A stretch of 64,000 nt of DNA from Panax quinquefolius (GCA_020205615.1 CM035170.1:113684253-113748252); one strand, 5' to 3'. Shown: positions 35,698 through 48,345, counted from the first letter of the stretch. Numbers and translations are program-made. The notes: generated by a model from the sequence alone, not told the origin.

Positions 35698-37477
35698 ATG
35701 GGTGAGGTTAGTTGATCTTCAGATATTTTCCGATCATCATCACTCTATTTCCTCTTCAATTAAACCCTGATTGATTGTACATGTATTCTGTTCTTGCAGA
35801 AAGATGGAGAAAAAAACGACGGACCGATCACCGTCGTATTGAAGCTTGACTTGCATTGTGAAGGCTGTGCCGAGAAAGTCAAACGCTCCGTTAAACATTT
35901 TGAAGGTATAATTAGTAATTAATCTCCCTCCCTCCTACCAAATCCACTACATGTAATTATTCATTTAATCAAAAAACACTTGTAATTCAAATCAATCATA
36001 TTTAAGGGATAACAATCAATTCAATCCAATTCCTCTGTTTTCTTATTTCCTCAAAAACTTTGCGGAGCTCACAAGTAATTAAAAAATTAGATCCGCATTT
36101 AACCGTCAATTTTTTTTACTAATCTAACCGTTGTTGTTAATTTTAAACTTATATAATTTGTTTGTGGTCCTGAAGGTGTGGATAAAGTGAAAACCGACAG
36201 TGCAAATAACAAGTTAACGGTGACGGGAACCGTGAACCCCGAGAGACTGAGGGAAAGAGTTGAATACAAGACCAAGAAGAAAGTGGAGCTTCTCTCTCCT
36301 AAGCCCAAAAAGGACGGAGCCGGCGGTGACAAAAAGGCCGATGCCAACCTGGACAAAAAAGAGGAGAAGAAAGAGGAAAACAAGCCAAAACAGGTACTTT
36401 CCTAGTGTCCTCATCTGCAGGCCGGCTAACGTGACCGACCGTGACTAAAAAAAAAAGTACTTACCCATTTGATAATTATTATATAAGTCTTGTCGGTTTC
36501 TTAATTTGACTTCTTGTTTTATAAAAGGGATTTTGAGTTTTTGATTTTTTATTTTATTTTGGGTTATAGTTTAGTTTTGGTTAAATTAATTAATTGTTTT
36601 TTGTGGTTGTTTAGCCATCTGTGAGTACGGTGGTTCTGAAAATTCGGCTTCATTGTGATGGATGCATACATAAGATTAAACGAATCATATCAAAGATAGA
36701 CGGTGAGATTACCAAACTTAATTATTTATGTAATTTGTTAAGATATAGTACAATAATTATGTTAAGATATATAATTCTTTAGTGTTGTTATTGTACGTTT
36801 AAGTTAATTGGGTTAATTATTTGAATTGATTTAAACGAACAGGGGTAGATAATGTCACACCGGATGCAAAAAATGATTTGGTGACGGTAAAGGGGGCAAT
36901 GGAGGTTAAGGAACTTGTACCTTATTTAAAAGAGAAATTAAGGAGAAGCGTGGAAATTGTTCCGGCAAAGAAAGACGACGGAGGCGGCGGTGACAAGAAA
37001 GATAAAGACGGTGGCGGTGACAAGAAAGAGAAGGCCGCAGGCGGTGACAAGAAAGATAAAGAAGCCGGGGGTGGTGACAAGAAAGAGAAGGGTACTGGCG
37101 GTGGCGGTGACGGTGACAAAAAAGAGAAGGGTGGTGACGGCGATAAGAAAAAAGATGGTGGTGGAGAGGCAAAGGTAGAGGTGAGCAAAATGGAGTATCA
37201 TGGCTATGATCCTTATACTACCTATATTTTACCACCGTATAATCATAACTACTCTACCGCTAATCAAGATTATGGAACTAGTTCAGTACCCATGTATAAT
37301 CAGAGTTACTCTAATCAAGATTATGGTATAACAACGTACGATCAAGGTTATGTAAATCATGATTATCATGTCGTGGAAGAATATCCTCACGCGCCGCCTC
37401 CGCCGCCGTACTACCATGCAACTAATGCACCTCAAATGTTTAGCGATGAGAACCCTAATGCGTGTTCAATTATGTGA
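35698..37477 (+). CDS. heavy-metal-associated isoprenylated plant protein (HIPP) with two HMA domains
   Basis: Five exons: 35698-35706, 35800-35905, 36176-36393, 36615-36702, 36843-37477; all GT-AG, 1056 nt, 351 residues. The first exon encodes only MGE. HMA domain 1 has the metal-binding LHCEGC near residue 20 and HMA domain 2 has LHCDGC near residue 125; both have the CxxC that binds soft metals such as Cu, Zn or Cd. A Lys-rich linker follows domain 1, and a run of [12 protein letters not shown] repeats (genomic 36970-37160) follows domain 2. The tail is Tyr/Asn/Pro-rich and ends CSIM, a CaaX box for farnesylation. This matches two-HMA plant HIPPs, which act in metal handling and stress responses at membranes or in the nucleus. 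The minus-strand frames over the repeats are shadows. Introns split each HMA domain at the same place (after a Gly codon), a sign of internal domain duplication. Confidence 0.95.
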
Positions 37478-38001
37478 GAAAAGAAATGTTCAAAATTGTA
37501 AATAAAGTTCGCAGTAGAGAGGAAACTTTCGAGTACATCTTGAGAATATAGACATTTTTCATTCGTTAGATTTAACGGAAGGTCGTTTGATTTGTTGCTT
37601 GAATTGTTTGTTCTTAGTTGATAATTATAAAGTCAATTTTTGTGTTATTTATTGGAAAATACAAACAAAAACATACATATTTGAATTCAGACATATATAA
37701 TTGACATAATATAACGGTTAGCTATGTATAATTTAGGGTCCTTTACATAAAGATACAAAAAAATAAAGAATTAGATCTAAACTCAAGGCTTTCATGCGGG
37801 ATTATTCATTTTGTTAATAATAAATTTATACATGCAATTAATAAATTAAAATATAATAAGAAGATGGTAGATTGTTGTGCGATTATCAAATTTTAATAAC
37901 ATATGTTATATAGTGTTGCATAAAAATTTAATGTGCAAATACATATCCAAATATATAATTACTCTGATCACTAAACCCCAAAACATTACATAACAGTTGT
38001 A

Positions 38002-38034
<33 letters not shown>

Positions 38035-39539
38035 TAATGTCTTGATAAAAATGTTTTTAATGTAACCAATATGGTTAAAAATGGATAACTCTTTCATTCT
38101 AAAGCACTAACAAATATTTAGAATGTGTCATGCACAATGTCATCGAATTGTTATATTGATATGATTGCTAGTGGTATATTTTAAGTCTGTTACACATTAC
38201 ACAAACCTCACCAAGCCTCAAATATCTAACACATGTACTTGATGCATTTTGAAGAGTCCATGTCTCGTATCACTTTACTTGCACATAATTGTAATTCTAA
38301 CATCCAAACGAACGGGAAAACATCGAAAGAATGTCTCAGTTTCGATCCTCAGACATGAAGGGAAAGCACATGTTACATGTGAAAACTGAAAAGCACGAGA
38401 ATTAATAATTATGTTGGATCTTCATGTCAAACAAACACCATGTCCAAAAACATAGCAATATAGCACCGTGTCATACACAACACAATGTTATAGTTAAAGA
38501 ACGAATACATTACCTCATTAGTTTTTTTTTATATCAATTTTTGACAATTGTATAGGCACTCACAGTATTACCATAATACAAAAAAAATATATTAATGATG
38601 ATGAAAATGATTTACCGGATGCTAGTACTTAACAAATCATGCAAAGCCACAATCCATATAATAGACTGCAATAAATGAAGAAGTCATAAATATAAACATC
38701 GTGGGATATAGTCCACAAAATGAAGCCATAGCCCCTCCCATTGAATGCACTGTCCCATAATCTGAAGGTACGTATTCATATAACTCCTTTGCACTTTCAA
38801 CACTATTTAGAATTGTAGGGCGCAAAATTTTGTTGTGTTAAGCAGAATAAAATTCATGATGCACCTGAAATAATGCAAGAAGCATGCCAACAAAAATTTA
38901 ACTCTGCCAAGAACTGCATACACCAAATTCATTGCCACATTACCATTGAATCATAGGTACCAGAATTATCACAGTTAAGTTTCTTCCAATTTAGGTCTTC
39001 AATCCAGTTATATTTATTGAATGTGCAATATATTCACACAAACAAAAATTAGCACTTAAATGATCTTTTTAGCGAATACGCAATCTTATAAATTTTACAT
39101 GTGAATCGGACAATAGTGAAATATAAGCATTTAGACATATATACTTAATAGTTGATTTCAACATTGTATAAACTATCAACCAAATAAATAATTATCTTTC
39201 CACAACTCTTTTATAGGAAATAGTATTGCCCAAGATAAAAAAAGTCTCACACTTAGCTAAAACTTCATGTGTTTGTCGGATTGAAAACTAACAAGAACAT
39301 AAAGAGCTCTATATTAAATAAAAATGAAAAGAATTAGAGTAAAACACATATGAAATGGACTTGCATAGAATTTTAAATACTGTCATCCAAAAAGTAAAAG
39401 ACATACCTCGATCGAGATAGCTTTGTAAATGCAGATCATAGATTTACCTAAAAAGATTCAAAATAGATTATAGTAAAAATTTCATGAGATATAATAATAA
39501 AATAATCAGGGTTTACACTAATAATGAGCATCAAAAAGA
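37478..39539. other. intergenic region downstream of HIPP
   Basis: HIPP 3' untranslated sequence, then AT-rich DNA with a (GT)n(TA)n microsatellite at 38003-38035. A 62-codon minus-strand frame at 38637-38825 has no domain I recognise. No other gene is supported. Confidence 0.6.
38003..38035. repeat. (GT)n(TA)n compound microsatellite
   Basis: TGTGTGTG... passes directly into TATATATA..., about 33 bases. Confidence 0.9.
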
Positions 39540-42100
39540 TAATAGCCAGAAACAGTCAAACCTTTATACATTAAATTGTGAAAAACTTTCTGAAAAACTA
39601 CATTCTTTGTAGTATTGTATGTTTGTCCATCTTTTTCACAAATTAGTATTTTTACTCCTCTTGTTTGTAACTCTTGATACTACTACATACAATTGGTCAT
39701 GGCTAAAAACTGGACGTGACAGATACAGTCCAACATGTGAGAGAGATTTTGTTAGGTTTGTAATATTCATGAACGCAATCAAATTACAAAAATAAATAAA
39801 ACGTAAAATCGAGTTTAAAATTTTACAAACCATATACCCGGATCACCCTTTATGCACAATTATTAATTAAACGAAAAGATAAAGAATAAAATCATACCCT
39901 TGAAGATCGAGCTTCCTCGTACACAAGTTCACCTCCAAATCCTTTCGCGTTCAACTTGAATTCACAGGGTTTGGTTCCTTCCTTCGATCAACATTAGCCA
40001 CCCAAGTGTTTGGCCTCAGAGGTGATCCACCAAGGAAGAAGAAGGATTCAAGAAGATGGGTGGTTGGCTAAACCCTAGTTTTTCTATCTCTATAGAAAAA
40101 GGAGCGTACTCTCCAACCATTGGAATTATCACGTCATCTTGATATCTGATATAAGACTCCTCTTATAAAGATATCAAGTAACCCTATTAAAATAAGGTAT
40201 TATTTAATTAAACCCTTTTAATTAAAGGGGCTCCCTAATCTTATTAGGGATAATTAATTAAACTCCTTTAATTAATTTTTCCTCCTAATCCTATTAGGAA
40301 TAAATGAGAAATACTTATATTAAATTAATTCCTAAACTCTTTTAGAAATTAAAATAATATTAATTGTAATAATATTAATAAGACTCCTCTTATTAATTTA
40401 TATTTAATATTTCTAAAATATTAAATAATAAATATTAAGTTATTTAATTTATTCTATCACCATAAATTAAATTAAATATACTTAACATATTATTATGATT
40501 ATGCCATTAACTTCTTAAATAATTATTCTTCCTTTTATGGTGTGACCCTTTAGGTTCTCCATATATTAAACCTAGGTTGTGAATAAATCAATTAGAACAA
40601 TTCTAATCTTATTTAAATAAATAAATTAAACAATTAATTTATTTAAATAAATAATATTTATTCTACAATAGGGATAAGCCTCCCTAGCGATCAGCGACTT
40701 TCCGGATAATATAGATTTCAACATTAATCATAAAAGAACCTTTGAGTAAATAGTTATCAGACAATTCAATCCTTCCACCATACAATGTCCCAATTAAATA
40801 TAAGACATGGAATTCTTGTCAAATCTTATTTTATTTAATTATATGTATTTCGACTCTTAAATGCACAACTCAAATAATGCAAATTAGAAACTCCTTTCTA
40901 ATTTCATTACGCCTTTAGCCAAGGACTCTTGGGTTGTCATTCATCGAATCACATAGGACATTTCTCTTCTTTTAATAAGTGGTAGATTCTTTATCGATCA
41001 TACATTATCTCCATGTACAACTTATTATACCCAAGCATACCCTTTGATATACCCTAAGGGTCTTAAGGAATAAGTCAAAGTATAACACATCATACACAAG
41101 ATACTATGATGATCTCAAGTCCAAGGATCACTTGTACTACTATCACTACAGAATTCCTATTGATGACAAGCAAGTAAAACTCCATTAGGTATTCCTTAGC
41201 GAGCCACGTCAAATGAACTTATTCTCTAATAAGCACCTACATACTTGCTTTAGTGTCTCCACACAAATGATCATGAGATCAATCATCCTCATCCAATGAA
41301 GCAAAACGACGTATGTACCAATCTATTCGGATTCACTAATCCCCAATTTAGTAATCCAATGATTGGGAACTATTTTAGTTTTAAGCTTTCTAAGAATTTA
41401 GATCTCATTAGAATGATCATCATCATTATTCTAAAAGCATTGCTTAAAACTATGGGTTTATCACATATTATAAAACAAAGATCACGTAGATAATTAAAAG
41501 CCTTTAATAAATTAATACTTTTTATTAATAAATGAATAAGATTGTTACAAAGTATATGCTTTATCATCAAACATGATTGGCTTGTGTGCATACTACTTTC
41601 AGATTTCCCCTGACTCTTATTAATTGTCATGAAAAAGAAAACAACCAAAGAAAATTGTCTTTGTTGGAATTTAAAAGGTAATCTAATGTTTGATGGTGTT
41701 AAGACCAAGCGAGGTATAAAAACTTTGTGTCCAAAATTGATGACTGAAATTACTTTTGCTTCTATCAGATGTTTTCGCAATTGAGTTACTATTAATCTCG
41801 TGACATTGCACAAACCAAATCACTGATATATATTTCGGAGCAACATTACAGGAACCTCAATCTTCAACGTTATCTTGTGGTTTGACATTCCAGAAGATGT
41901 AATGCTATTAAAAAATTATAGGGTGTAAATGCCTTCATAGCTGTTTGAGTTTTCATCAACCTTACATAGGACATCTTAGATATGGTATTTCATCACCTGA
42001 CCATAAATACATCACATATTCGTTCATCTTATTTATAGCATCAAGTGTAGGAGCAAGAATGGCTTGGTCTTGGAAATAAAAGTCATTATCAAATTTTTTC
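39540..42100 (-). pseudogene. Helitron helicase (PIF1-like) C-terminal remnant, split by a solo LTR
   Basis: The minus strand from about 42100 to 41607 encodes, with breaks, pieces typical of the last helicase motifs of plant Helitrons: ...APTLDAINKMNEYV..., VPVMLLRNI, LCNVTRLIVTQL, GHKVFIPRL, PFKFQQRQFSL and MTINKSQGK. The match continues after the inserted LTR at 39744 with SLSHVGLYLSRPVFSHDQLY and VSRV, then a frameshift and ...CEKDGQTYNTTKNVVFQKVF to about 39560. Stops and frameshifts show that it was already decaying. The Rep nuclease part and the Helitron ends were not found, so this is a fragment. An ordinary cellular PIF1 gene is less likely given the Helitron-style motif wording. Confidence 0.8.
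39750..41601 (-). mobile_element. solo LTR (1852 bp) inserted in the Helitron helicase
   Basis: On the minus strand it starts TGAAAGTAGTATGCACACAA and ends CCTAACA. The 5-bp duplication GATTT (plus strand 39745-39749 and 41602-41606) flanks it, and removing it rejoins the helicase text exactly between MTINKSQGK and SLSHVG. No internal retrotransposon region is attached, so it arose by LTR-LTR recombination. A piece starting with the same TGAAAGTAGTATGC sits at 62259-62310 next to a Copia-style purine tract, which supports an LTR terminus. Interior is AT-rich with no frames of note. Confidence 0.85.
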
Positions 42101-42179
42101 AATAAATTAGGATATGTGATATCAACAATTGCTGCAAGGGGATTGATCGCATATTTGATAAGAAAATTTGAATAAATAA

Positions 42180-43856
42180 CGGAGAGTAATGATAATAGCT
42201 CAGTAATGATAATATCATAAAGTAGAGATTTTTGGAGATAATAAAATTAGAAAGTATAATATCGTAATGCGGTTTACATTACCAAAATAGTTTAGATTTG
42301 TAGTGATTTAGTGGGTTATACATTTAATATATTAATTTGGGATTAAAAAAGTAGTGATTTTAGTAGATAATAATTAATTTAGTAATGATAATATTAGAAC
42401 AGTTAACATTATTAGTAAGCAGTTTAGATGTATAGTGATTGAGGGATTATAAAATCAAAATAATAATGTAGGATTAAAAAGTAGTGATTTTAGAAGATAA
42501 TAATTACGTTATGATAATATAAAAATCGTTTAGATTGAAAAAAGTAGTGATTTAGTGAATTATAAAATCAACATTGTAACTTATGATTTATATTATTTGT
42601 TATTTTAATTTTGTTTTAAATGTTTTAATTGTATAATATTATTTTGTAATATAATTATAAATAGTATAATATTATGTTGTAATATAATTAAATTAGTAAT
42701 GATAATATCTCGCATGAGTTTAGATAGTAGTGATTTTATTATATACGTGTATTATAATATTATACCATATATGTATGATATAATGTATGATATAATAATG
42801 AATGTTATAATATTAGAAAAGTAATTATTTTAGGATACAATAATTATGTTTTAACATAATTAAATTAGTATGATTTAGAAAAGTAGTGAATTTTAGGGAT
42901 TATAAAATAAAAATATTAATTTGGGATTAAAAAAATAGTGATTTTAGGATATAATAATTAAATTAAAAAGATAATATCGTAAGTTGACATTACTAAAACA
43001 ATTTAAATTTGTAGTGATTTAGTGGATTATAAATTCAAAATATTAATTTGGGCTTAAAAAAAGTAGCTATTTTAGTAGATAATAATTAATATAGTAATGC
43101 TAATATTAGAACAATTAACATTATCAGAACAATTTAAATTTGTAGTGATTTAGGAGATTATAAAATTAAAATATTAATTTGGGATTAAAAAATAGTGCTT
43201 TTAGGAGATAATAATTAAATTAGAAGTGATAATATCGTAGCAGTTGACATTACCAAAACAATTTAGATTTGTAGTGATTTAGTGGATTATAAATTTAAAA
43301 TATTATTTTGGAATTAAAAAGTAGTGATTTTAAAAGTTAATAATTAATTTAGTAATGATAATATTAGAGCAGTTAACATTATAAGAACAATTTAAATTTT
43401 GTGTGATTTAGGAGATTATAAAATCAAAATAATAATAATATAAAACCGTTTAGATTGAGAAAATAGTGATTTATGAGATTATACAATAAACATAGTAAGT
43501 TATGAATGATATTATTTGTTATTTTAATATTGTTTTAAATGTTTTAAATCGTATAATATTATGTTGTAATATAATTATAAATGGTATAATATTATGCTAT
43601 ATATAATTAAATTAGTAATGATAATATCCATACAGTTTAGATAGGTAGTTATTTTGTTATAAACGTGTATTATAATATTATACCATACATGTATGATATA
43701 ATGTATGGTATAATTATGAATGGTATAATATTAGAAAAGTAGTAATTTTAGGATATAATTATTTTAAATGTTTTAAACAATATAATATTATGTTGTAATA
43801 TTATTATAAATGGTATAATATTATGTTGTAATATAATTAAATTAGTGTGGGATGCA
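42180..43856. repeat. AT-rich satellite-like array with a period near 130 bp and a 0.9-kb higher-order copy
   Basis: The phrase TTAATTTGGGATTAAAAA.GTAGTGATTTTAG.AGATAATAATTA recurs at about 42341, 42472, 42925, 43052, 43183 and 43312, spaced 127-131 bases apart apart from one gap. A larger block (about 42560-42850: TATTATTTGTTATTTTAAT..., TAATATTATACCATA.ATGTATGATATAATGTATG) is repeated at about 43490-43790. Element B is inserted at its right end. The array does not continue past element B at 54140, so the insertion is at, and not within, the array edge. Confidence 0.75.
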
Positions 43857-43861
43857 CATTA

Positions 43862-46587
43862 TGTAAGACCCTCAACTTTTTATAAATAAAGATGAATTTT
43901 CTATAAATATTATTTTTGAATATTATGGAATAAATTTGATATAATGTTATAGTTGTGGGTAATATTTATAAATTTTTGCAAAGTAAGCAAGTTGTTATAA
44001 AATATTCGTTTGGTGGGGAATATTCTTTTTGTTTGGGAATATTCATATACGACTACTCAATCATTAAGTGAACCCCATAACGGAAGTATTATTACATAGT
44101 TAGAAAGCGACAAAATTATCTTTCTATAAAAATAACTGGCGGAGGTGTTACTCGTTAAAAGCTGTTGAACTACCCGTGGTAAAAATACAATAATGGCATT
44201 GGTTGCATAGTAGCACACGGTATTGATTATTGATGCTACGTGAGAAGTCACTTAGCTATACTCAATTATTACTACTGATAATTCTTTGCATCATATCTCT
44301 TATATTATTGATTCGATTATTATCACAAGATCATCCGTATAATATGTTATATTATTAATTGAGACGACAAGTTATAAATGATTAATAATTGTTGAAAGAT
44401 TAAAAATGTGTTGATTAAAAATAAAATGATTTGTGGTAATATTTATTCAATCTTTGATGTATATAAAGAGTCATTATGGGCGATACGTGGTAAGTTTGAT
44501 TATTTTATGGGGGCCCATATGTCATCATCTAAAAGTCTCTTAAATCGATAAGTAATTACCTTTGTGAATAGTAATTACCTTCGTCAATAAGTATTTACCT
44601 TAAATCGATAAGTAATTACCTTTGTGAATAGTAATTACCTTTGTGAATAGTAATTACCTTCGTCGATAGTATTTACCTTCGTCGATAGTAATTACCTTCT
44701 TGATAGTATTTACCTTTCAATCGATAGTAATTACCCCTTCATGAATAATAGTAGTTGTCCTTTGATATTACCAAGAGTTAACTACCTCTTCAATGTTCCA
44801 AAGGTTAATTACCCTTCGCATGAATAGTAGTTGTCCTTGATATTACCAAGAGTCATTTTGACCCTTCGTTAAGACCAAGAGCCACCCTCGCTTTTTCTAT
44901 AAATAGAAAGCTCATTCCTTCATTATTTCTTACGAATTCATTCAAAAACTCTAGAGAGAAACTATATAGAGAAAGAAGAAAAGTATTCGCTACTTCACTT
45001 TTCCAATATTCAGGTTCTTCTAAGGTAAGGGATATTATTTGTTTGCAATTCGTAAAGGGTGTTATTCTTTCTTATTCACGAAGAGAACACATTATTCCAT
45101 TCTTTATTATTCGGTTGGAATAACTCAGTATATGTGCCAAGATAATTTATACATAACTCAGATCATGGCGTACCACGTACTTGGTGAAATCCTTATGTTA
45201 TTCCATTCTTATTTATTACATTGGAATAACTTTGTATCATGAGACTCCCTATACTTGGTGAAATCTTATATTATTCCGACTTTATTATTACATTGGAACA
45301 TCCACATGCGTGTGTTTTTACAGGACACGGTTAAAATCTTTATTATTATTCTATTGGAACATCCATGCGTGTGTTTTACACGGACTGGTTAAAATCTTTT
45401 TATTATTATACATTGAACAACATCACATGCATGCGCTTTTTGGCGGGACTGGTTCCGATTATTTATTATTCTGTTGGAATAAACTTTGCTGTGCGATTAT
45501 ATCGCATGCATGGTGATTTCTTTTGTTATTCTATTCTTTATTATACCCAAGTTGGTTAAAACTTTGACTTCTATACTCCATGAAATTAGTAGAATATCCT
45601 TGATATTTGCGTTTCATCCAAAGATCTTTTAATGGAAATATTCTTTTGATCATCCTTGAATTTTACTCTACAAAAGCGAAGATCATGTTGACAATTTGGG
45701 ACGTTAATAATTCTGGATAAAATAATTCTTGAACTTGTTTTATTGAATTCTTATATCATTGTCATCATCCTCATGTTTATATTATGTTGAAAGTCATCTC
45801 GTATTCTGTAGTGCATAGATGGACTTGGTATGATTATTACCGAGACTATTGATTGTAATCATGACCGTAATGTTACAAATGATGTGATAAAAATCCTCGA
45901 TTGGTCGGGAGTGCATTGATGGACGATTGTTGGCATGATCATAACCATTAATGAATACACAACTATTCTTCGCCCAGTAGTGCATGAATAATTGTGGTCG
46001 TGATCTTAAAGAATATCCTGGCCAGTAGTGCGAGAGTGATTCGATGATGTGGAATATTTATTAAAGTCGAGTCTCAAATATAATGATGATGAAAAACCTT
46101 TTAAATCATAAAAGATAGTAGATTTTATTTTCTTCTTGACTCTTTTAATGGATTGTTGGTTTCATTGTAGTTAAACTTGATGTTCATTATATTTTATCGG
46201 TTTAACATTGCCAGAAGCTAATGATAATTTATTCGCATTATCTTAGTCATAATATTTCTTCTTGAGCTAGTTGAGCTCACCCTTTCTTTCACCATTTTTC
46301 TTCTTGTGAAATGAGAATATATTTGGGGACGAGTCGGGGAAGCGGAGTAATGGTCCGGAGGATAGCATTAGTAGTCCTCACTATTACGTGAAATAGTGTG
46401 ATAATAATTGTAATGAGGACTCCTTTTGAGTTTGTATAATATCTAGTAGACAATATTTGTATTCAAACTCACAGTTTATGTCGTATTATATTTACCACAG
46501 TTATATTAAGTAAGTTGTATTTAAATTACGTACCATGATATCGACTACCCAAGATGGGTGATGTATACCTAATTTTGGGGCGTCACG
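43862..46587 (+). repeat. 5' LTR of element B
   Basis: 2726 bp. U3 holds a tandem repeat of about 19 bp (44540-44745). TATAAATA at 44898-44905 marks the promoter. The leader then has CT-rich sequence, a splice-donor-like TAAG/GTAAGGGATATT at 45025, and a run of hairpin units (45080-45560). Confidence 0.93.
44540..44745 (+). repeat. U3 tandem repeat (about 19 bp) of element B, upstream of TATA
   Basis: About ten or eleven units of the type CGTCGATAGTAATTACCTT, with variants GTGAATAGTAATTACC and GTCAATAGTATTTACC. The same array appears in the 3' LTR (52100-52290) and element C (62949-63065) with different copy numbers. Position upstream of the promoter suggests enhancer-type repeats. Confidence 0.8.
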
Positions 46588-46601
46588 GTTAGTATCGAGC
46601 C
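46588..46601 (+). promoter_or_regulatory. degenerate primer-binding site of element B
   Basis: GTTAGTATCGAGCC directly after the 5' LTR, compared with GTTGGTATCAGAGC in element A. One base is changed and one lost relative to the initiator-Met tRNA complement. Confidence 0.75.
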
Positions 46602-46770
46602 AGGATATGATCCTGCTAAGATGTGAGAATAGTACTAGGAGGGAGAGAGGGAATACCTTCGCTTTAGTATGACCTACCTAAGTTTATGTCTTTATTTTAT
46701 TGGTCATCGAGAATATAGAGATAATTTGTTACATGTCAATTAACCTTTTGTTTTGTGGCGAGATCTGAAA

Positions 46771-47940
46771 ATGACATCCGAGAATGTTGAGAATAGCAAT
46801 GGGGCACATGCGATCGTTGATTCACCACATATCAATAATCGAGGATAATGTGTATCGGGATGGCGACAATCCTCACGCAAACAACAACAACAACGACCAA
46901 ATGATGAATGATCAAATGTTCGAGAGGCTTTATGCAATTTATCTGGCAACAAGAAAAGAAGCGACTCTGTCCAAAACGTGGGGTGGAAACACGGAAAACT
47001 CTCGGGCGGTCACCGCTAAACAATTCAAGGAGGCTGGGACCACCGGGAGTTTAAGGAGAGCCAAAACCACTTGGCGGAAGCATGGATAAAGCAGATTACC
47101 AAGATATTTGATGTCGTCTTGGGATGCTCCGAGGAGCAAAGGTTCCTTTCACGCCTTTATATTATTGGAGAGAGGTGATTCTTGGTGGGAATCAGTAAAC
47201 GTACTCAACTTCTTTGTCTTCAAGATATCTTGGGAGAAGTTCAGGAGTCATTCAACGACAAACACTTTCACGAAAGTATTCGCCACATGAAGGAAGTGGA
47301 GTTTATCAAGTTGGAACAAAACAATATGGACCGTGTCGCAATACGAGGCAAAATTTGTGGAGTTATCACGGTTTTCGTCCCCACTTGGTGGATAATGAAG
47401 AGAGAATGGCGCGAATGTTTTTAAGAGGTTTGAAGTCAGGAGATAAGTCAACATCTTATTTCGTAAAGCGTGTTTGTATTCGGATGTTGTAAATAGAGAT
47501 CGATTAGTGGGTAGCGATAACGAGTCAACGAACTAAAAGAGAAGCGGTAAGCAAAATTATAATACCAATGAGAGTAGTCATCGAAGCGGTGACAACAAGC
47601 GTGGAGGAATCAGCAAAGGCGAGATATGGTAACCACTTCGGTGGTAATCGGGGCCAAAACAATAAGAATGGACATTTCAAAAAAGGAGATTCAACAATGA
47701 TGGAAAGGCGTCAAACACCAAAGACCAGTTGTTAGGAAGGAGAAAAACCACCTATCATATGCTTCAAATGCGGAGGAGAGGACACATCGATCCGAATCTG
47801 CGCCATGCCAGTCAAAAGCATGTTATAATTGTGGAAGAAAAGGTCACTTAGCTCGATTTTGTCATTTACCGAAGACAAATTCAACTAGGATGGAGGCACC
47901 AAAGGCCGTTCCAGAAAAGTCAAAACCCGGTAGTGAGTGA
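46771..47940 (+). pseudogene. gag of element B, frameshifted, with one intact zinc knuckle
   Basis: The start at 46771 reads MTSENVENSNG, as in element A. Capsid-like text (...HLVDNEERMAR.FLRGLKSG, 47380-47440) is spread over several frames (46784-47089, 47108-47290, 47182-47492). A complete CCHC knuckle, CYNCGRKGHLARFC, lies at 47821-47862; a preceding CFKCGG (47759-47776) is the start of a second knuckle, lost by frameshift. Gag would form the particle and bind the element RNA. Confidence 0.8.
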
Positions 47941-48345
47941 GGAGGCGTTTGTTGTGATCTCCGGAGAGCAAGGAACCGAATGAGGTCATCATGAGTAAGC
48001 TTATCATAAACTCTAATGAAGTCTATACTTTATTTGATCTGGGTTCTACCCATTCTTTTATTTCTCCTACTTGCGCTCATCAATTAAATTTGACTCGGAG
48101 AAATTAGACTTTGATTTATATCGTGGAAACTCCGTTGGGAGAAACCTTCATTACATCCCTTTCGTTTATAAGTCTTGTTTGGTTCAAATCGGTACCCTCA
48201 CATTACACATCGATCTTATTTCATTAAAAATACTTGCATTTGGCGTGATTCTAGGGATTGATTGGTTAACTACTTATCATGCAAAAATTGATTGTTTTCG
48301 TAAGGTTGTTAGCTTTCATATTCCTAATCAACCTATTATGTGAAT
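47941..48345 (+). pseudogene. aspartic protease domain of element B, active site changed
   Basis: The catalytic motif reads LFDLGSTHSFIS (D at 48036-48038), where retroviral-type proteases have D-S/T-G: the middle residue is Leu. A stop follows within about 20 codons and the frame resumes at 48071, ending with the conserved ILGIDWLTTYHAKIDC segment (48254-48300). Inactive as written. Confidence 0.75.

Noticed and set aside
36906..37201. Minus-strand open frames opposite the HIPP exon 5
   Set aside because: They are shadows of the Gly/Lys repeat codons on the plus strand.
41370..41813. Single 147-codon minus-strand gene
   Set aside because: Only its first half is Helitron helicase; the second half is read-through into the solo LTR.
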